Origin: Ceratodon purpureus
Lineage: Eukaryota > Streptophyta > Bryopsida > Pseudoditrichales > Ditrichaceae
DNA: 64,000 nt
NCBI GenBank assembly: GCA_014871385.1
Contig: CM026431.1
Coordinates: 14,417,094 to 14,481,093, forward strand
Reading direction: 5' to 3'
Under the pieces are notes generated by a model. That model was not told the origin of the DNA. It searched no databases and saw only the letters and a list, made by a program, of their open reading frames with translations. A program made the position numbers and the translations under genes. Shown here piece after piece: positions 50,422 through 61,448 of the stretch (position 1 is its first letter; each line of letters begins with the position of its first letter).

Positions 50422-50880
50422 CAGTCGATCACCGCGACCCTGGACCGAGTGTACTGCGACATGATTTATGAGGCGGTGGGTTCGTGATGCGCGAGCTAGC
50501 ACGAAGGCACCGCTAGTTTCTTGCTGGGTGCGGGTCATGATGAATACGATCGTCCATGTGAGATCATGTGCACCTGTACTGCGTTCCTGCTCTGGCTGCG
50601 CCAAAAGTTCGACATAGACGTTCACAATGTGGTCCAGCGCAGATTGGCCGGGCCAGAAACGACGATTAGTTTAGTGTTATTCGACGTGCGGGCTGTGCAA
50701 GGACGTCCTTGCAGTTCTGTAACTAGTCCTGGCAGGCGGACATCTTGAATTCCATGACTGGGATGGAGCTTACGAAGGACTTGGGTTATGGGTACCGTGT
50801 TCGTGAGATAGAAGGTTCCTAGGATAGCACGGCATCCAGATCCAGCGCAACTCGACGTTGGGCGTGATTAAAGTTGTTCG

Positions 50881-52089
50881 AAGTCTCGTACAGTTTATGA
50901 GTACAAGCTTGGAATATGAATCGTCAATGTACGTCGAATTCGAAGCTTTGGGGTTCAGTTAGTTTTGTCTGAACTCATCCATTTGGAGGTTGGTGGGATC
51001 ATACTGGGGTGTGGTGGTTTTGGGGGCTGTGGTTATTTTAGGTGCGTCTACCATAACTTCAATGGCCAATGATGACTTATGCGCCTTAATGTTTACAACT
51101 GATTTTGTTCCCGTATTTTTGGTTTTAAATTAAGGCAAGATTCAATAATTTTTTGCAGTGTGAGCTGAACAGCTAGCATGGTACGGAGCCATCCGACAAT
51201 TGCTCTCACATCCGCGACCTACTCATCTGCAGATGCACGTTCTAGCTTCAAAATCCTTTCATTTTGCTGACCATATGCTTGCATTCCTAGATTAATCGAG
51301 TTCACGAGGTTTCGGTCTAGTGAATTTAACTTGACTGGGTTCAGTCAGAAATCACTTTCTACAGAACTCAGAGTAATAAGGTAGCAGAACCTTAACCTGC
51401 CAGAATAAGGATTTTGGGAACCTGGGAGTGCAAAGAGCATGAAGTGAAATCATGAATGTGTTAGCAAATTGGAGAGGAAGTGCTTGGTCTTGGAATCAGA
51501 ATTTTTGGAGGTAAGAGCAATTTTACACAAATTTTTGAAGTGAAGGTGTTGTAGACATCTATCCATAACTCTAGACTTACCCAAAAGAAACACTCACAAA
51601 ACCTGTCAATACTCCCATCTCATTGGTTTCATCTGATTGATTCTAGTGAAATTTCAATAAACTTATGTTCAAGTTTAGGTTCACAAGGAGGCACTTTCTG
51701 GTCAAATTGTAGCTGGCAGGAATGGGTCTCTGGCAGGAATGGGTACTGCTACCTTAGACACTGAGTCAGTCCTTTCCAGTACACTTTCAACGATAAATAT
51801 GTAAACCGCAAATTGTAATTTATAAAGTGCAACATGTGAGGATAAGAGCGTTCGCAAGTGGAACATGAACGTGGAAGCTCCCATTTGCACAAACACAAAA
51901 ATATTATCGTCAAAATAACAGATTGCACCTTCACCGGGTAATAACCCCACCTACCTGCACCCATTGACCTTTCACCGGGTACCTGGCGTAACCAAGGTCA
52001 AGAAATTCGAAGTTTGACTTTTTAAAGAAAAAATCATTTGTTAGTTAACATCACTAGAAGAAGATACGATTATGTTTAAGTTAATAACT
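50881..52089. other. unit spacer B-C
   Basis: No supported gene and no clear similarity to the A-B spacer. This part of the period has diverged or was replaced. Confidence 0.45.
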
Positions 52090-53016
52090 CCTTACAGGAC
52101 GAGAGTGCGCCAACGCCACTCTGACGGACCCTCCGAAAGCACCAGTGCAGGCACGGCGTTCCCAACAGCGCATGCTGAGGTGCTCAATAGTCACTGCTAC
52201 AACTCCACTTCGCTACAATTAATCTTCCGAGACTGTTATTGAGTTAAAATTTCGCAAATAATTAAGTCCCCTCGGAACCTTGGAAATTCACGATACAAAC
52301 TTGAATATCAAATACAACAATAACGCACTTCCAGAGAATACATCTCTGTTTGTTATTTATCTTCAGTATCACACATGTCAACCACTGGAGGCTCCAATGG
52401 CTATGACTACACTCGCAAACTACATAGTACTAATACTAGCTGTTGACATACGGACTGAAGTTCCACTCAGGCGCGCAGTAGTACCGGTTGCCATGAACCA
52501 GTGCAGCACGGCCAGTATATATCCTGGCACTCATCAGCGTTTCATGGAGTTCACAAATTTCATTATTCTTCGTTTCACCTGCTCGAAATTGGGCTTGACC
52601 TGCAGTTCAACTGAGCACAATTTCCCAGTCAGATCTCAAGCGTGAATACAGTGCAAGTTCAATTTCCGGAAGCAGGAATTCCCAGCGAAACATCTACTAC
52701 ACCAACTGACCGACAAGGATCATAGAATCGAAGGCGGGATCAAGTGCAAGGACATGAGGCCACTCGACCAAGTACTCAGCTTAGATATTAATGACAGACT
52801 TCGTCATCCTAATGATCAACGCGCTGCAGATATTGTAAGATGAGAAGAATTATTTTCGTCAGATTATTTCGTTGATTTGTGCGTAGTTAGAGCACTGTGA
52901 CTGCTTCGCTGGAAAACCACAAATCATACGCAAGATCGTATTATGCTGAACTGGATATGGTGGCTTCATCGTACCTCAGGAGGACGTACCATGACACAGT
53001 CGTCTACCACCGACAA

Positions 53017-53508
53017 TCAAGCGGACGTCGGCAGTGCACATTCCGAGTTGAGTTGGATTGGGCCCAGGACTAAGCTGTCAGCTGTGGTATTAGCTTGCAG
53101 GCCAGGGCTCTGTCCATTAACACACGGGGTAGACACATTGACAGATACAGTGTTCGTCAGCACAACTAACTTCGAGATCGTATTGCCTGACGCGGAGTAC
53201 TCCGTATCCTGGTACGTGAAAACTATCGGCAGATTAATATTCTCGACGACAGCCGGAACACCCACCTGGAGCACCCCCTCCTCCCCAGGTGCAACGGTCA
53301 CCGATTGCTCAGATCCTGCCAATTGAGCCACCAGGCTGGCCGACAAAGAATTCACGATTGTGAGGTTGGCGATCGGCAAAGCCCCGATTGGAGGCAGCAG
53401 CTGTGCGTGGGCGCCCGGAGCACACGCTGTGGCCAGCATGCAGACCGCCAGCACCAACAGCAGGGCCGGCTGCTGAGTAGCTGCCAATCTGGAGCCGCAG
53501 GTCGCCAT
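53017..53508 (-). CDS. small secreted protein, array copy C
   Basis: 163 residues, single exon, paralogue of A and B. Signal peptide LLLVLAVCMLATACAPGAHA. The mature chain keeps IANLTIVNSLSASLVA, SEQSVTVAPG, FTYQDTEYSASGN, STPCVNGQSPGLQA and NSECALPTSA. The KKG of A and B has become EEG, and the loop before the GSE motif is shorter. Frame intact. Confidence 0.75.
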   Translation of the reverse strand: MATCGSRLAATQQPALLLVLAVCMLATACAPGAHAQLLPPIGALPIANLTIVNSLSASLVAQLAGSEQSVTVAPGEEGVLQVGVPAVVENINLPIVFTYQDTEYSASGNTISKLVVLTNTVSVNVSTPCVNGQSPGLQANTTADSLVLGPIQLNSECALPTSA

Positions 53509-53657
53509 GGTCAGTCGCTGTTGGAAGGCCGGCGGGTAAACGGAAACTCGGACCGGTTCGAGATGCTACGCAACCAGTCGAGCCGAGAGCGAATTCGAAT
53601 GCGACAAAAGATCAGGGAGCTGGTTGTGAGTGTGAAGAACTATCAGGTCACGGGTCG

Positions 53658-53665
53658 TATTTATA
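53658..53665 (-). promoter_or_regulatory. TATA box of array copy C
   Basis: TATAAATA on the minus strand about 150 bp upstream of the start codon, in the conserved promoter block. Confidence 0.7.
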
Positions 53666-54110
53666 CAGTCGATCACCGCGACCCTGGACCAAGTGTACTG
53701 CGACATGATTTATGAGGCGGTTGGTGCGTGATGCGCGAGCTAGCACGAAGACACAGCTAGTATCTTTGCTGGGTGCGGGTCATGATGAATATGATCGTCG
53801 ATGTGAGATCATGTGCGCCTCCACTGCGCTCCTGCTCTGGCTGCAAGAGTTCGAAATCATAGACGTTCACACTATCATGGTCCTACACAAACTGGCCGGG
53901 TCAGAAATGAAGATAAGTTCAGTTTTGTTATTCGACGTGCGGGCCGTGGAAGGACGTCCTTGCAGTTCTGTTACGAGTCCTGGCAGGCGGACATCTTGAA
54001 TTCCATGACTGGGATGGAGCTTACGAAGGACTTGGGTATGGTGTTCGTGAGATCGAAGGGTTTCTAGGATAGCACGGCATCCAGATCCGGCGCAACTCGA
54101 CGTTGGGCGT

Positions 54111-54571
54111 ATTTAAAAAATTTCCTTAGTCTCGTACAGTTTATGAGTACAAGCGTGGAAGAGGAATCGTCAATGTACGTCGAGTTGGAAGCTTGGTGGT
54201 TCGGTTAGTTTTGTTGCACAGGATTGGATAGCTTTGTCTTCCACTTGTAGGAACTGCTTTGGAAATTGTGGTTTGAAGTGATATGAGTTGCATGTTCTTA
54301 TGAATAAACTTCAATGGGCAATGACGTCTTTTGCCCCTTGGTTAGATGATGTTTAAAGTTTACCATAAGATGCCATAGCGTCTGAAGCAGACTGTCTATG
54401 TGCTCGTTGAACGTTCAAGGGTTAATCCCTTGATATAGTTAGATGATGTTTAAAGTTTTTCTAAATCACAACAACCTATATGGAATTCTAAAATTTATGA
54501 AGATTTTGTTGTAAAAAGATTGACCTTGTGTTAATGTTTGTCTAGACAACTTTTTTTCAAATTCAAATACA
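54111..54571. other. spacer before the CACTA element
   Basis: Contains a direct repeat GTTAGATGATGTTTAAAGTT at about 54341 and 54442. No gene. Confidence 0.5.
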
Positions 54572-55203
54572 CACTACTAGAATTTGACCTTGGTAGCAAC
54601 GTTTTGTAGCAAAGTTTTGTAGCAACGTTTTATAGAACAACAATGTATCAACAACGTTTTCCCAATTTGATCAATTCAAGCAACGTTCAAGCAACGTTTA
54701 GCGTTCCCATCAAGAGAACCTTGCACAAAAAAGGAATTCATATATCCCATATGCTTTGCAGACAGTTGGGCTCTCAAATAGTATAAAGATCCCTCTTTTG
54801 CGCGGATATCTAATGTTCTCAACAGAATAAAATCCATCTATTCGAGGTTTTCAAGAGTGAAGGTACTTCCTGGGGTTACTGTGGGTACTATGAAGTTTTA
54901 TAAATAAACTTCAAGGGTGAAAAATCAACAAACCCTAATGTGAAAAATCAACAAACCCTAATAAGCAGGCCTATGCTCAGTTCCCCACATGTTACCAACG
55001 GTCCCCCACACTCCCCCACGTTCTCCATACAACGTTCCATGATCCCAATGCAACGTTGAATAAAGCAACACTGCCACCGTTACACCCTTGGAACAGCGTT
55101 TGCGGTGGGATCTCATGCAACGTTCCGCGATTTTGGAAAATCAAAATTCTAGTGTTATTAGCAACACGATGCACATAGCTACGGAACCCAAATTCTAGTA
55201 GTG
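54572..55203. mobile_element. non-autonomous CACTA-type DNA transposon
   Basis: 632 bp bounded by a perfect 15-bp inverted repeat, CACTACTAGAATTTG at the left and CAAATTCTAGTAGTG at the right. The 3-bp flanks are ACA on both sides, the target-duplication length of the CACTA (En/Spm) superfamily. Subterminal copies of GCAACGTT or CAACGTT occur at least five times near the left end and three times near the right end, as expected of transposase-binding sites. No transposase ORF is present. Confidence 0.88.
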
Positions 55204-55899
55204 ACAATTAGTATTTTAACTTGCTCAATATAAATCTTAATTACTTTTAAAAATATGTTTTGTATGTTTGTAGCTCAAAATCATGATCTTTATGTAAAAT
55301 TTCTCAACTCGCTATTTGATGATAGGAAAAGTCTTTCAAAATCTTATCTTTTTATGGATAGCGACAAAATAATGTTGAATTGTTCAATTCTTCATTGTTG
55401 TTGTCTTTGAAAATTCCAATAGGAGAATTTCTTTGGCTTGGGACAATAATTATCATATTATCAAAATTATGAATTTTTTTGAATTAAAAAAAATATATAC
55501 CAAAGTTTCACTTAGTTCTTTAATATCTTCTTTAAAGTTGTCTTCATTTGACATATCCTTAGTTGTATAGTTTGTTACATCTAGATTTAACTTGATTGCA
55601 TGTTCAGTGCAAACAAATTATTCCATTGTGGACAAATTAAAACATTGCATTCTTTATAAAGAGATGTTTTGAGTAGATTTTTTAAAGCTAACATTGTTAA
55701 TTCCAAAAGCATCAACTCAATAAAAACAAGTTGATTTAGAGTTTGGTCAAACTCCCCACAAGTCAATTTGTAAAGGATGAATCTGTAATTTTGGCAGGGT
55801 AAAGACAATTACCATGTCTTTCTAACAAAACCATTCATGCTTCAAAATTCCTCATATATTTAGAGACATTTGTAGTCAAAGCTTCAAACACTATTAGGG

Positions 55900-56150
55900 T
55901 ATACTGAAATCTGCCCAAAAATCATGCTCAAAATTTGCCCAAAATTAGTTAGATCACAGAAACTTCAAAAATTCACCAAAAATTGAAATTTTACTAAAAT
56001 TTTCAAGTTTTGTTTTTGGAACATGTAAGCAAAATTTGAAGGCATGATTTCCTTGGTCGGATTTTCAATCCAATATTTCTCCATATGCCTTTTTTCATTT
56101 ATAGACCGGCCTTTGTTTTTGAATTTCAGCATACCTCCATGTGAAAAATC
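55900..56150 (-). repeat. dispersed repeat, copy 2
   Basis: The reverse complement matches 39660-39930 over several ordered blocks, with many substitutions and small gaps. Confidence 0.6.
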
Positions 56151-56782
56151 AAGCATTTCTTTAGGTTTTATAGGTTGTATGAGGGAAAAAACCGCAAGGA
56201 CATATTCTTAACACACCTTGGAACAAGAATTTGAAGGAACTCATAGTATATTTGCTTTTGAAATTGGTTTTTTTGGCATAGAAAACACTTGAAATCCATT
56301 TTACAACAAGGGAAATTTTTTTATTTCCAACTTTGAACATTAAGATCTCATAAACGGTAAAGGGTTTGAATCTAAGATTTGGAGTACATATACATGTACA
56401 AGTAAAGTACTAGATTCTACAATTATTTTTCCAAAATACATCAAAACTTGAAAACTTACACCCTATATTGAAAGAGTCTACTCTTGAGGGATTTTGGCAG
56501 TTTTGAGGTCTCTCAGCTTTAGGGTTTAAATTTGATAAAATATTTCTAGATATGTACGAGGAGTGATATTTTATTCAACATTTCAATAATATTCCAATTG
56601 ATGTACCATCTTCAACTAAACAAGGAAAAAAAAAATTATATCTAATCAATGTTTAACAACAATTATGTTAAAAGTGGACATAACCATGTGGGTTTTTTTT
56701 ATGGGATTATTTTTTAATATTAAATTATTGAGTTTATGGTGCATTTAGTTTTTTTTCTCATCTAAATATGATTTAATAAAAA

Positions 56783-56971
56783 GATTAAAAAGATGAAAAG
56801 AGGGTGAGGCATATGCCACACCCTTTAGTCAACTCTAAATAAATAAAACCAAGAAGGGGGGGGGGGGGGGGGGGGGGGGGGGCATATACCACACCCTATT
56901 CAACTTTTAGATAAAAGAATAGTAGGATGTGGCATATGCCACACCCTCTTTTGATTTATAATAAAGAAGAA
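56783..56971. repeat. short palindromic element with a 27-G run
   Basis: The ends are inverted copies of about 27 bp (GATGAAAAGAGGGTGAGGCA at the left; the complement of its TGTGGCATATGCC form at the right). Three near-palindromes of GGTGTGGCATATGCCACACC type occur, the middle one truncated. Between the first and second lies an uninterrupted run of 27 G residues at 56856-56882. Confidence 0.75.
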
Positions 56972-57364
56972 AGAAGAATTAATCAAGATTTACCTTTAAA
57001 TAATTTAAAAAATATTGCATGTGAAACATATGTCTTATCTTTTTACAACCACAATATTCATAATTTCACATAATTTTATACATATTTTGGAATGCCCTAA
57101 AATTATGATAAGTCCACATTTATGGAAGCACATACATTTTTAACGGAACCAGTGTTAGTTTATTAGAACATTTATAATACGTCTATGTAATATGTATTGA
57201 TATGATTGTACAGTTTATGGGTTTTTGCAAATGCAATATGTAGAGATATTAATCTTTCTTCCGATGTTGTATGTTTTTTGATAGATTCGATAAGAAAATT
57301 TGTTTTAGAAAGGTTGTTAAAACACAATATTTACGAACTAAACAATTTTTAATTGATTTAAAAC

Positions 57365-57370
<6 letters not shown>

Positions 57371-57425
<55 letters not shown>
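57371..57425. repeat. TA dinucleotide microsatellite
   Basis: About 27 uninterrupted TA units. Confidence 0.97.
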
Positions 57426-57427
<2 letters not shown>

Positions 57428-58013
57428 TTTTATTGTCAATTATAAACTACAATTTAATAAATTAATCATCTTACTCATTATTTTTTCACAAGCTACTGTA
57501 GTTTTTTAAAAAGAAACTTAACCTTTTACAGCATATACGTGGATTGACTGGAATATCTTTTTTTTCTTCTGAAATATAACAAAAGGATCTTAATATTTAG
57601 ATTTATTTTTTGCCAACTTATTTTTAGTTTGATGTTTTTGAGATAAAATTCTATATAATCTTCAATTATATTCAATCTTAGATGAAATAAGTTTCATTTG
57701 TTTTAGAATTTGTAATGCAGTTTTTTGTAGTTTTTAACCTTTTCTCAACAAATAAAATTTGCTTTAACAAAGATTGTACTATTTTTGTCTTCATTCAATA
57801 TTGATTTCAATGAATCATCTAATTCTTTCCATTTAGTATTAAGCTCTACACTCCAACACATTCTTTTTTTTTCCTTTTCTCAATATTTGATGCACTATTT
57901 GGAATGTTGTTTGTTAAATTTCTATAATTTCCATTGATTTAAGTTCTAATCAAATTATCATTATTTGTATTTTTTTCAGTATCCATTTTTTCAAAAATAT
58001 TCAATAAATTACT

Positions 58014-59163
58014 CTGAATTAGAAGAGCTATTTTTAAGTTTTAGGCCCTATTTCTTTAAAAATAAAAATAAATATAGTATTAAAAACTTTAAAAATTAGA
58101 AACTAAATGTTTAAATTAGAATATAATCTTTAGAATATGAAAAGGACTTGAGAAGACTTAGTTCACATTGGGAACAACAAGTAGCTTAAGAATAAAACAT
58201 AAGAATATAGGTTAAGGTGTGAACATATTAAGAGGTGCATCACTTATTGAAGAGTGTAGCCCTTGTTAAAGAGTACGACTTTAGAATGAGTCGCAACCTT
58301 AAGAAAATGTGCCAACTTAAAGGTACATCCCTTGAGAAAGGGTGTAGCCCTTGAGAAATTGAGAATATCACCTTCTCCCTCAATGTGTTAAGCACCTCAT
58401 AATGTAAATGTGTGTCTTAGCTTTGGAAGCTAGTTTTGCAGTAAAGAATGTATTGATTCTTTAAGTTTGCACAAGAGGATTGTGTAGAAACTTTGTATGT
58501 TTGTTTGTTGTTTCAATGCATTAAACATTAGCTTGGAGGAGTGATGTTTTGCATTGTTAAAACGGAAAATAAATAGTTCTTCATTGAGAATTAAGGAAAG
58601 ACCTTAATTGTGTTGAGTGTTGTTTGCAATTGAGATAATATTGTAATTGAAGAATTAGTTATAAGTACTTGAGCTTTAAGTGTGATTGAATAAGTGCTTA
58701 GAACTTGAGTAGTAATAGAGATTGCATAATGCATATCATATAGTGCATTTGTAGTAGAACCTTAAGTAAATTATATCTTGAGAATGTGATATACTAACTT
58801 AAGTGATTCTTTGAGTGCAAGGAACGATTGCTTGGAGTTATGAAGATTGGAGCATACTAATTGCACGAGGTAATTAGTGTTTGAATAAATCAACTTAATT
58901 AATGAACAAGTAATGAGTGATGCAAAACTTTAATGCATATACCAATTTCCTAGGTTGTTGGTAAAACCTTAAGTCTAAAAGTGGCTTAGTGCCTTACAAA
59001 CTCAAAGATAAGAGTTGGACTTAAGACATTTACCATTAAAACCTTCATTTACCTAATCAAACTACAGATATTTACCAAACTTAGACGAACTTGACCCTCC
59101 CATAGAGCGAACTTAGAGTATATTGGGCTGGGGTGTTGTTTGAGCGCAAATTTCCACCTTACA
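58014..59163 (+). repeat. LTR-like direct repeat, copy 1
   Basis: About 1.15 kb that recurs diverged at 60143-61448. The ends read TG at the left (tentative) and CCACCTTACA at the right. It holds many AACCTTAAG and CTTAAG motifs. No coding potential. Confidence 0.65.
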
Positions 59164-60142
59164 GGATCTTATTTTTTATAGCTTCAGATTTTATATTGGA
59201 AGGTGTTTTATTATAAAAATCATTGTTTATAATCTTTTTTGTATTCACATCACTTTGGTTTATGAAACTACAATCCTCAATATTCATCATCTTTAATTGG
59301 GTATCTTGTTGAACAAATTGTCCATTTTAACATGTACTTGATTTCTAAGTTTTTTGTGGATCTAAATCTTTATATAAGCTATTTGGTTCTAAATTTATTC
59401 TTTCACTTTCTTTATTTTCTATAGGTAAAATTATTGACATGCTTTGATTTAATTTTTCTATGAGCTCAAAATGTTTTGAATCAAAAGCAAAATGAAATAA
59501 TTCCAATTGAAATTGAAATCCTTATTTATCTATTATATTTTCACTTTTAGCAAATCAAACATAAATAAGTTTTTGTAAATAATCAGATTCTGATTTAATG
59601 ATGGTAAAATCTCCCCAAAGTCCTCCTTGTCTTGCACTTAAGGACATTCTCTAGATGTATTGATGTGCATTAAATACCCTTACATATAAATCATAAAACC
59701 AATCTTCATTCAACTCAAGTTCAAGTGTTTGTAGAGCTTTTGATGTATTTAAAGATATACAAAATGCTAGATGTTGCATTATATTTATTCTAAGAATTTA
59801 GAAGAAATATAATAATCTCAAAAATACGCTACAGAATCAAATACAAAATCATCAACAACATATCTATAAATTGTTACAATCTACTAATTTCTTATCTATG
59901 AATGCCATTGTGATTTTATTTTTTATTTTTTATACTAAAACCATGTAATTTTAAAAAAAAAACCTTAATTTTTTATAAATATCAAGTTTACTATAAATTT
60001 GAGTCAAGTAATAGAATTGTGTAATTAGACATATAATATTTTAGTTAATGCACTTAAAGAAATGTTTTCTAATTTGATTATCCTTTTTTTAATTATTAAA
60101 AGTGGGTGCATTGAGTATCATTGACAACAAGTAGTATAGCCT
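59164..60142. other. interval between the direct repeats
   Basis: About 1 kb, AT-rich, without an ORF or recognisable gag/pol motif. If the flanking repeats are LTRs this would be a non-autonomous internal region; no clear primer-binding site or polypurine tract was seen. Confidence 0.4.
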
Positions 60143-61448
60143 AAGTGTGGAGGTACTTCTTAGTTTTTAGACTTTTTTTTTAAGAATTAGGAAAAATAGA
60201 ACATTAAAACCTCAAAGACTAGATACTAAATGAATAAATTAGATTTTATACCTTAGAGTGTGAAAAGTACTTAAGGAAAGCCTAGTTCACACTAAGGACT
60301 TGAATTAGCTTAAATGAAAAATAAGTAAAAATGTTATAAGGTGTAAAAACCTTAAAGGACACAACTTTAGAAAAAAATCACAACCTTAGAGAAATGTGCA
60401 AAACTTAAGGATAAGCCTCGTGCTAAAGAATGTACTTATTGGGAAAATGAGTATATCTCTTTCTTCCTTAATTGTGATGAACACCACATGAATAGAAATG
60501 TGTGTCCTAGCTTGGAGTGGAGTTAGCTTTGGAGTAAAGTATTGTTGATGAATTAAGGCAAGAACTTATAGAAGAGAGTAAATGTTGTGTAAGAGTTTCT
60601 TATCTTTGTGTTGTATGTTTCTTTGTCTTTGTCTTTGCATTAGCTTGAGATGAGTAATGTTATCCATAGTTTTAAAATTAAAAAATAAAAAATAGTTTTC
60701 CATTGCCTATTAAGGAATTACCTTAATTCTTACAAGTGTTAGTAAGAGTGTAATGAGAAAATAAATGAAGAGATAATAATAATCATTTGAGAATTAAGTG
60801 TGAAAGTGTAGGTAGTTAAATCTTAAGTGAGTGGCACATTTCAAAGTTATTAAATGATTTAAGACTCTTATAAATAATCAATGTCATAACGAAATCCTGT
60901 TTGGGGAGAATCATTGCATGAAACATTCTATATAGTGCATGTCTTACTAAAACCTTAAGTGGAGTACAAATTTAGAGTTAAAAGTATTAACTGAAGTGGT
61001 TCTTAAGCATGATGAATGGATTACTTGGAAGTATGGAATTATGGAGAAGGATATTTGCAAGAAGCAAGTAGTGATTGACATAATTGAACTTAATTAAGGA
61101 ACATGGCAATGAATGATGGAGAGTCCTAAATGGAAGAATTACATGGCCAAGTGGCTTAAGGTTAAAAGTGAACACGAATAATTGTAAAAATTTTATCACC
61201 CACATAAGCTAGACCTTAAAGCACATGGGTGTTTCCTTGGCTTTATGGGAAACCATGAGTATAAAGTTGTAATTGCATCACAAACTTAAGAACAAGAGTT
61301 AAATTTAAAGCATTAACTATCAAAACCTTCTTTAAACTACTTAAAATCATAGATAACCTTAAAACCTAAACAAATTTAACCCTCCTTAGAATGAACTTAG
61401 AGTCGTATTGGCTTGGGTGTTGTTTAGACTTCAAATTTCCACCTTACA
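60143..61448 (+). repeat. LTR-like direct repeat, copy 2
   Basis: Same order of blocks as copy 1: TAGTTCACA, CACAACCTTA, AATGTGTGTCCTAGCTT, GGTGTTGTTTAGA and ATTTCCACCTTACA at the end. About 150 bp longer than copy 1 through internal insertions. Confidence 0.65.

Larger units (their letters stand above)
48756..50880. repeat. tandem unit B of the secreted-protein array
   Basis: Same order of blocks as units A and C. Gene-to-gene distance is 3103 bp to copy A. This unit has an extra 60-70 bp stretch near 49410-49475 that is absent from A and C. Confidence 0.85.
52090..54110. repeat. tandem unit C of the secreted-protein array
   Basis: Same blocks as A and B; gene-to-gene distance to B is 3254 bp. 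The 5' flank is nearly identical to that of unit B (for example CCTGGCAGGCGGACATCTTG), so B and C look like the youngest pair. Confidence 0.85.
55204..58013. other. AT-rich spacer with repeats
   Basis: No gene. It holds the second copy of the dispersed repeat (55900-56150), the palindromic element with a G run (56783-56971) and a TA microsatellite (57371-57425). Confidence 0.5.
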
